Shown here piece by piece: positions 60,769 to 64,000 of a stretch of DNA of 64,000 nucleotides (positions within the stretch are counted from its first letter, which is position 1; each line of letters begins with the position of its first letter). Origin of the DNA: Hydrogenovibrio thermophilus. GTDB taxonomy: Bacteria > Pseudomonadota > Gammaproteobacteria > Thiomicrospirales > Thiomicrospiraceae. The notes below the pieces were generated by a model. The model saw only the letters and a list, made by a program, of their open reading frames with translations. It made no database searches and was not told where the DNA came from. Location: positions 434,001 to 498,000 of the forward strand of contig NZ_CP035033.1 of the NCBI RefSeq assembly GCF_004028275.1. The letters run 5' to 3'. Position numbers and translations under genes: made by a program.

Positions 60769-61419
60769 CTAAGGTGATAAGCGGGCAATGTGCCAGGCCT
60801 GGTCGTTTTCGTCGGAGTGCGCGAAACGAAAACGGTCATGCAAACGGCTTGGGCGGCCTTGCCAGAATTCGAAATAGGTCGGTGTCAGACGATAGCCGCC
60901 CCAGTGCTCGGGGCAGGGAATTTCGCCTAAATGTTCTTCGGCCGCGATTTCCATGTTCTGTTCCAACGTTTTGCGGCCCGGCACTTCGGTACTCTGCTGC
61001 GAAATCAGCGCGGCCAGTTGACTGTCTCGCGGGCGGGATTTGAAATAGGCTTCCGACGCCTCACGGGGAATTTTTTCCATGCAGCCTTCAATGCGTACCT
61101 GGCGATCGAGTTCCGGCCAGAAAAACAACAGCGCGCCTTTCGGATTGTCGGCGATTTGCTGGCCTTTGTCGCTTTCATAATGAGTGTAAAAAACCAAACC
61201 GTCTTTCCCAAAGGCTTTCAATAGTACGATGCGGCTATGCGGCTGGCCGGTTTTATCCACTGTAGACAGGCTCATGGCGGTGGGGTCTTGCGCCATGCGT
61301 TCGTAGGCGAAATCCATCCACTCGGAAAACTGTTGGAAAGGGTCGAGATGCAAATCGGCGTGGTTGAGTGTGGCAAACTCATATTGACGGCGTTCGTCGT
61401 GATAGTCTCGATTGGGCAT
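60769..61419 (-). CDS. pdxH: Pyridoxamine 5'-phosphate oxidase
   Basis: An FMN enzyme making pyridoxal 5'-phosphate. The ATG at 61419 gives 216 aa (MPNRDYHDERRQYEF), near E. coli's 218; the open frame extends to 61500 without similarity. Motifs: PHSRIVLLKAF, YTHYESDKGQQI, FFWPELDRQVRIEG and the C-terminal WQGRPSRLHDRFRF, which holds the substrate-binding Arg-His. The palindrome CCAGGCCTGG lies near its end. Confidence 0.95.
   Translation of the reverse strand: MPNRDYHDERRQYEFATLNHADLHLDPFQQFSEWMDFAYERMAQDPTAMSLSTVDKTGQPHSRIVLLKAFGKDGLVFYTHYESDKGQQIADNPKGALLFFWPELDRQVRIEGCMEKIPREASEAYFKSRPRDSQLAALISQQSTEVPGRKTLEQNMEIAAEEHLGEIPCPEHWGGYRLTPTYFEFWQGRPSRLHDRFRFAHSDENDQAWHIARLSP
60793..60802. repeat. 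CCAGGCCTGG palindrome inside pdxH
   Basis: Core with GCCAGGCCTGGTC context, encoding DQAW near the C-terminus of PdxH. Confidence 0.7.
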
Positions 61420-61504
61420 TGGTTCGGTTCTCGTTTGAATCCATAGAATATTAGGGTTAATATAACTCAACTGAAAAATACTTACCACATGACTTACCAC
61501 TTAG

Positions 61505-63401
<1,897 letters not shown>

Positions 63402-63403
<2 letters not shown>

Positions 63404-63433
63404 TTTCCCTGTATTCGACAGGTAAATTATTTT
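63402..63433 (+). terminator. Possible terminator after parE
   Basis: AATTTCCCTGT (63402-63412) and ACAGGTAAATT (63418-63428) pair at 10 of 11 positions around a five-base loop, followed by ATTTTT. The stem is AT-rich at its base. Confidence 0.45.
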
Positions 63434-63494
63434 TACATTCGAAAAGCTTTTTAATATCATGGGGCTTACACAATAATAAGGTGGTAAGCATTCT

Positions 63495-64000
63495 GTGAAA
63501 ACGCCTATCCAGTCATCTCTCGTTCATCGTCTGTTCGCAGAGTTGGAAACACTCTTTTCGTCGAATGGCATCATTCTGATTTTGGTGATTTTGCTCACCA
63601 TCACGATGAATGCGGTCAGCTTTGTCAGCATTAAGTGGCTGCAAACCGAATGGGCGGATGAGTACAGCCTGTACGAAGCCAAAGATAAGCTGTATTTCGA
63701 CCTTTATCGTGAGTCGGGTTACGGCGGATTTATCCATCACTTCAAAAACACCGTTCTCAGAAACGATGAGGTTCCCCTCAAGCACCTTTCCAATAATTAT
63801 CAAGCGATTACCCAAAACCTGACGGCACTGCAAAACATGGCGACGTCGCCGGAAGAAAAACGCTTGATTCGCCAAATCGAAGAAACGTTTCAGGAGTATT
63901 GGGAAAAGCTGCCGATTCTGGAACAAGCGGTGCGCGAAAACTGGTCGGCGAAGAAAACCGATCGTCTGGTGAAGGTCAGTGACCGAGCTGCATTACAGGC
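63495..64000 (+). CDS. N-terminal part of a membrane sensor protein (runs off the window)
   Basis: The frame opens at a GTG at 63495 with AAGGTGG ten bases upstream and stays open to the window end (168 codons). A membrane segment (about residues 24-46, GIILILVILLTITMNAVSF) is followed by a probably periplasmic helical domain. The stretch YGGFIHHFKNTVLR resembles a sequence I associate with sensor domains of diguanylate cyclases, nucleotide cyclases and histidine kinases. The output domain is outside the window. Confidence 0.65.
   Translation, partial: MKTPIQSSLVHRLFAELETLFSSNGIILILVILLTITMNAVSFVSIKWLQTEWADEYSLYEAKDKLYFDLYRESGYGGFIHHFKNTVLRNDEVPLKHLSNNYQAITQNLTALQNMATSPEEKRLIRQIEETFQEYWEKLPILEQAVRENWSAKKTDRLVKVSDRAALQ

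Overview
This window is chromosomal DNA from a gammaproteobacterium. The signs are the unbroken rpoBC, str, S10, spc and alpha gene order, the glyQ-glyS-gmhB-plsC block as found near the origin in Pseudomonas, uvrA-MFS-ssb synteny, and tcdA, anmK, erpA and parE homologues. From general gene content I would guess a relative of the sulfur-oxidising Thiomicrospira/Hydrogenovibrio/Thiomicrorhabdus group. That guess is inference and could not be tested here.

Layout. (1) 1-24.6 kb: the transcription and translation super-cluster. It runs from the 3' part of rpoB through rpoC, rpsL-rpsG-fusA-tuf, the S10 operon (rpsJ to rpsQ), the spc operon (rplN to secY) and the alpha operon (rpsM to rplQ). All genes are on the plus strand. 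Promoter-like sequences lie before rpsL, rpsJ, rplN and rpsM, and terminator-like hairpins sit in the rpsJ and rplN leaders. rpmJ (L36) is absent from its usual place after secY. (2) 24.6-32.8 kb: tatD, tcdA, a DUF2927-like exported protein, uvrA, a SIMPL-domain protein, a YajR-like transporter and ssb. (3) 32.8-40.0 kb: an inserted segment. It holds three consecutive, translationally coupled tyrosine recombinase genes and a small coiled-coil gene, followed by a complete IS30-family element (1,096 bp, 34-bp inverted repeats). A 14-bp direct repeat brackets the segment. (4) 40.0-50.3 kb: an unidentified gene, ispB, rplU-rpmA-obg-proB, a CIRCE-controlled groES-groEL pair, argC, erpA and a short citrate synthase. 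(5) 50.3-64.0 kb: anmK with an M23 peptidase, a tusA-like gene, glyQ-glyS-gmhB-plsC, a three-gene motor-like operon (one MotA-like and two MotB-like proteins), ung, pdxH, parE and the start of a membrane sensor gene.

Most of the window is housekeeping. The parts that deserve attention are these. The three-recombinase element has no visible cargo, and each enzyme carries a different variant of the active site. One MotB-like subunit of the motor operon has Ala where the proton-accepting Asp should be, while its partner keeps the Asp. The palindrome CCAGGCCTGG occurs nine times between 26.9 and 60.8 kb, in genes, in gaps and as the core of two terminators. The S10 and spc leaders both look like attenuators. 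GmhB lacks most of its zinc ligands.

Limits: functions are assigned by recognising conserved motifs and overall sequence character. No database search, folding program or alignment was run.
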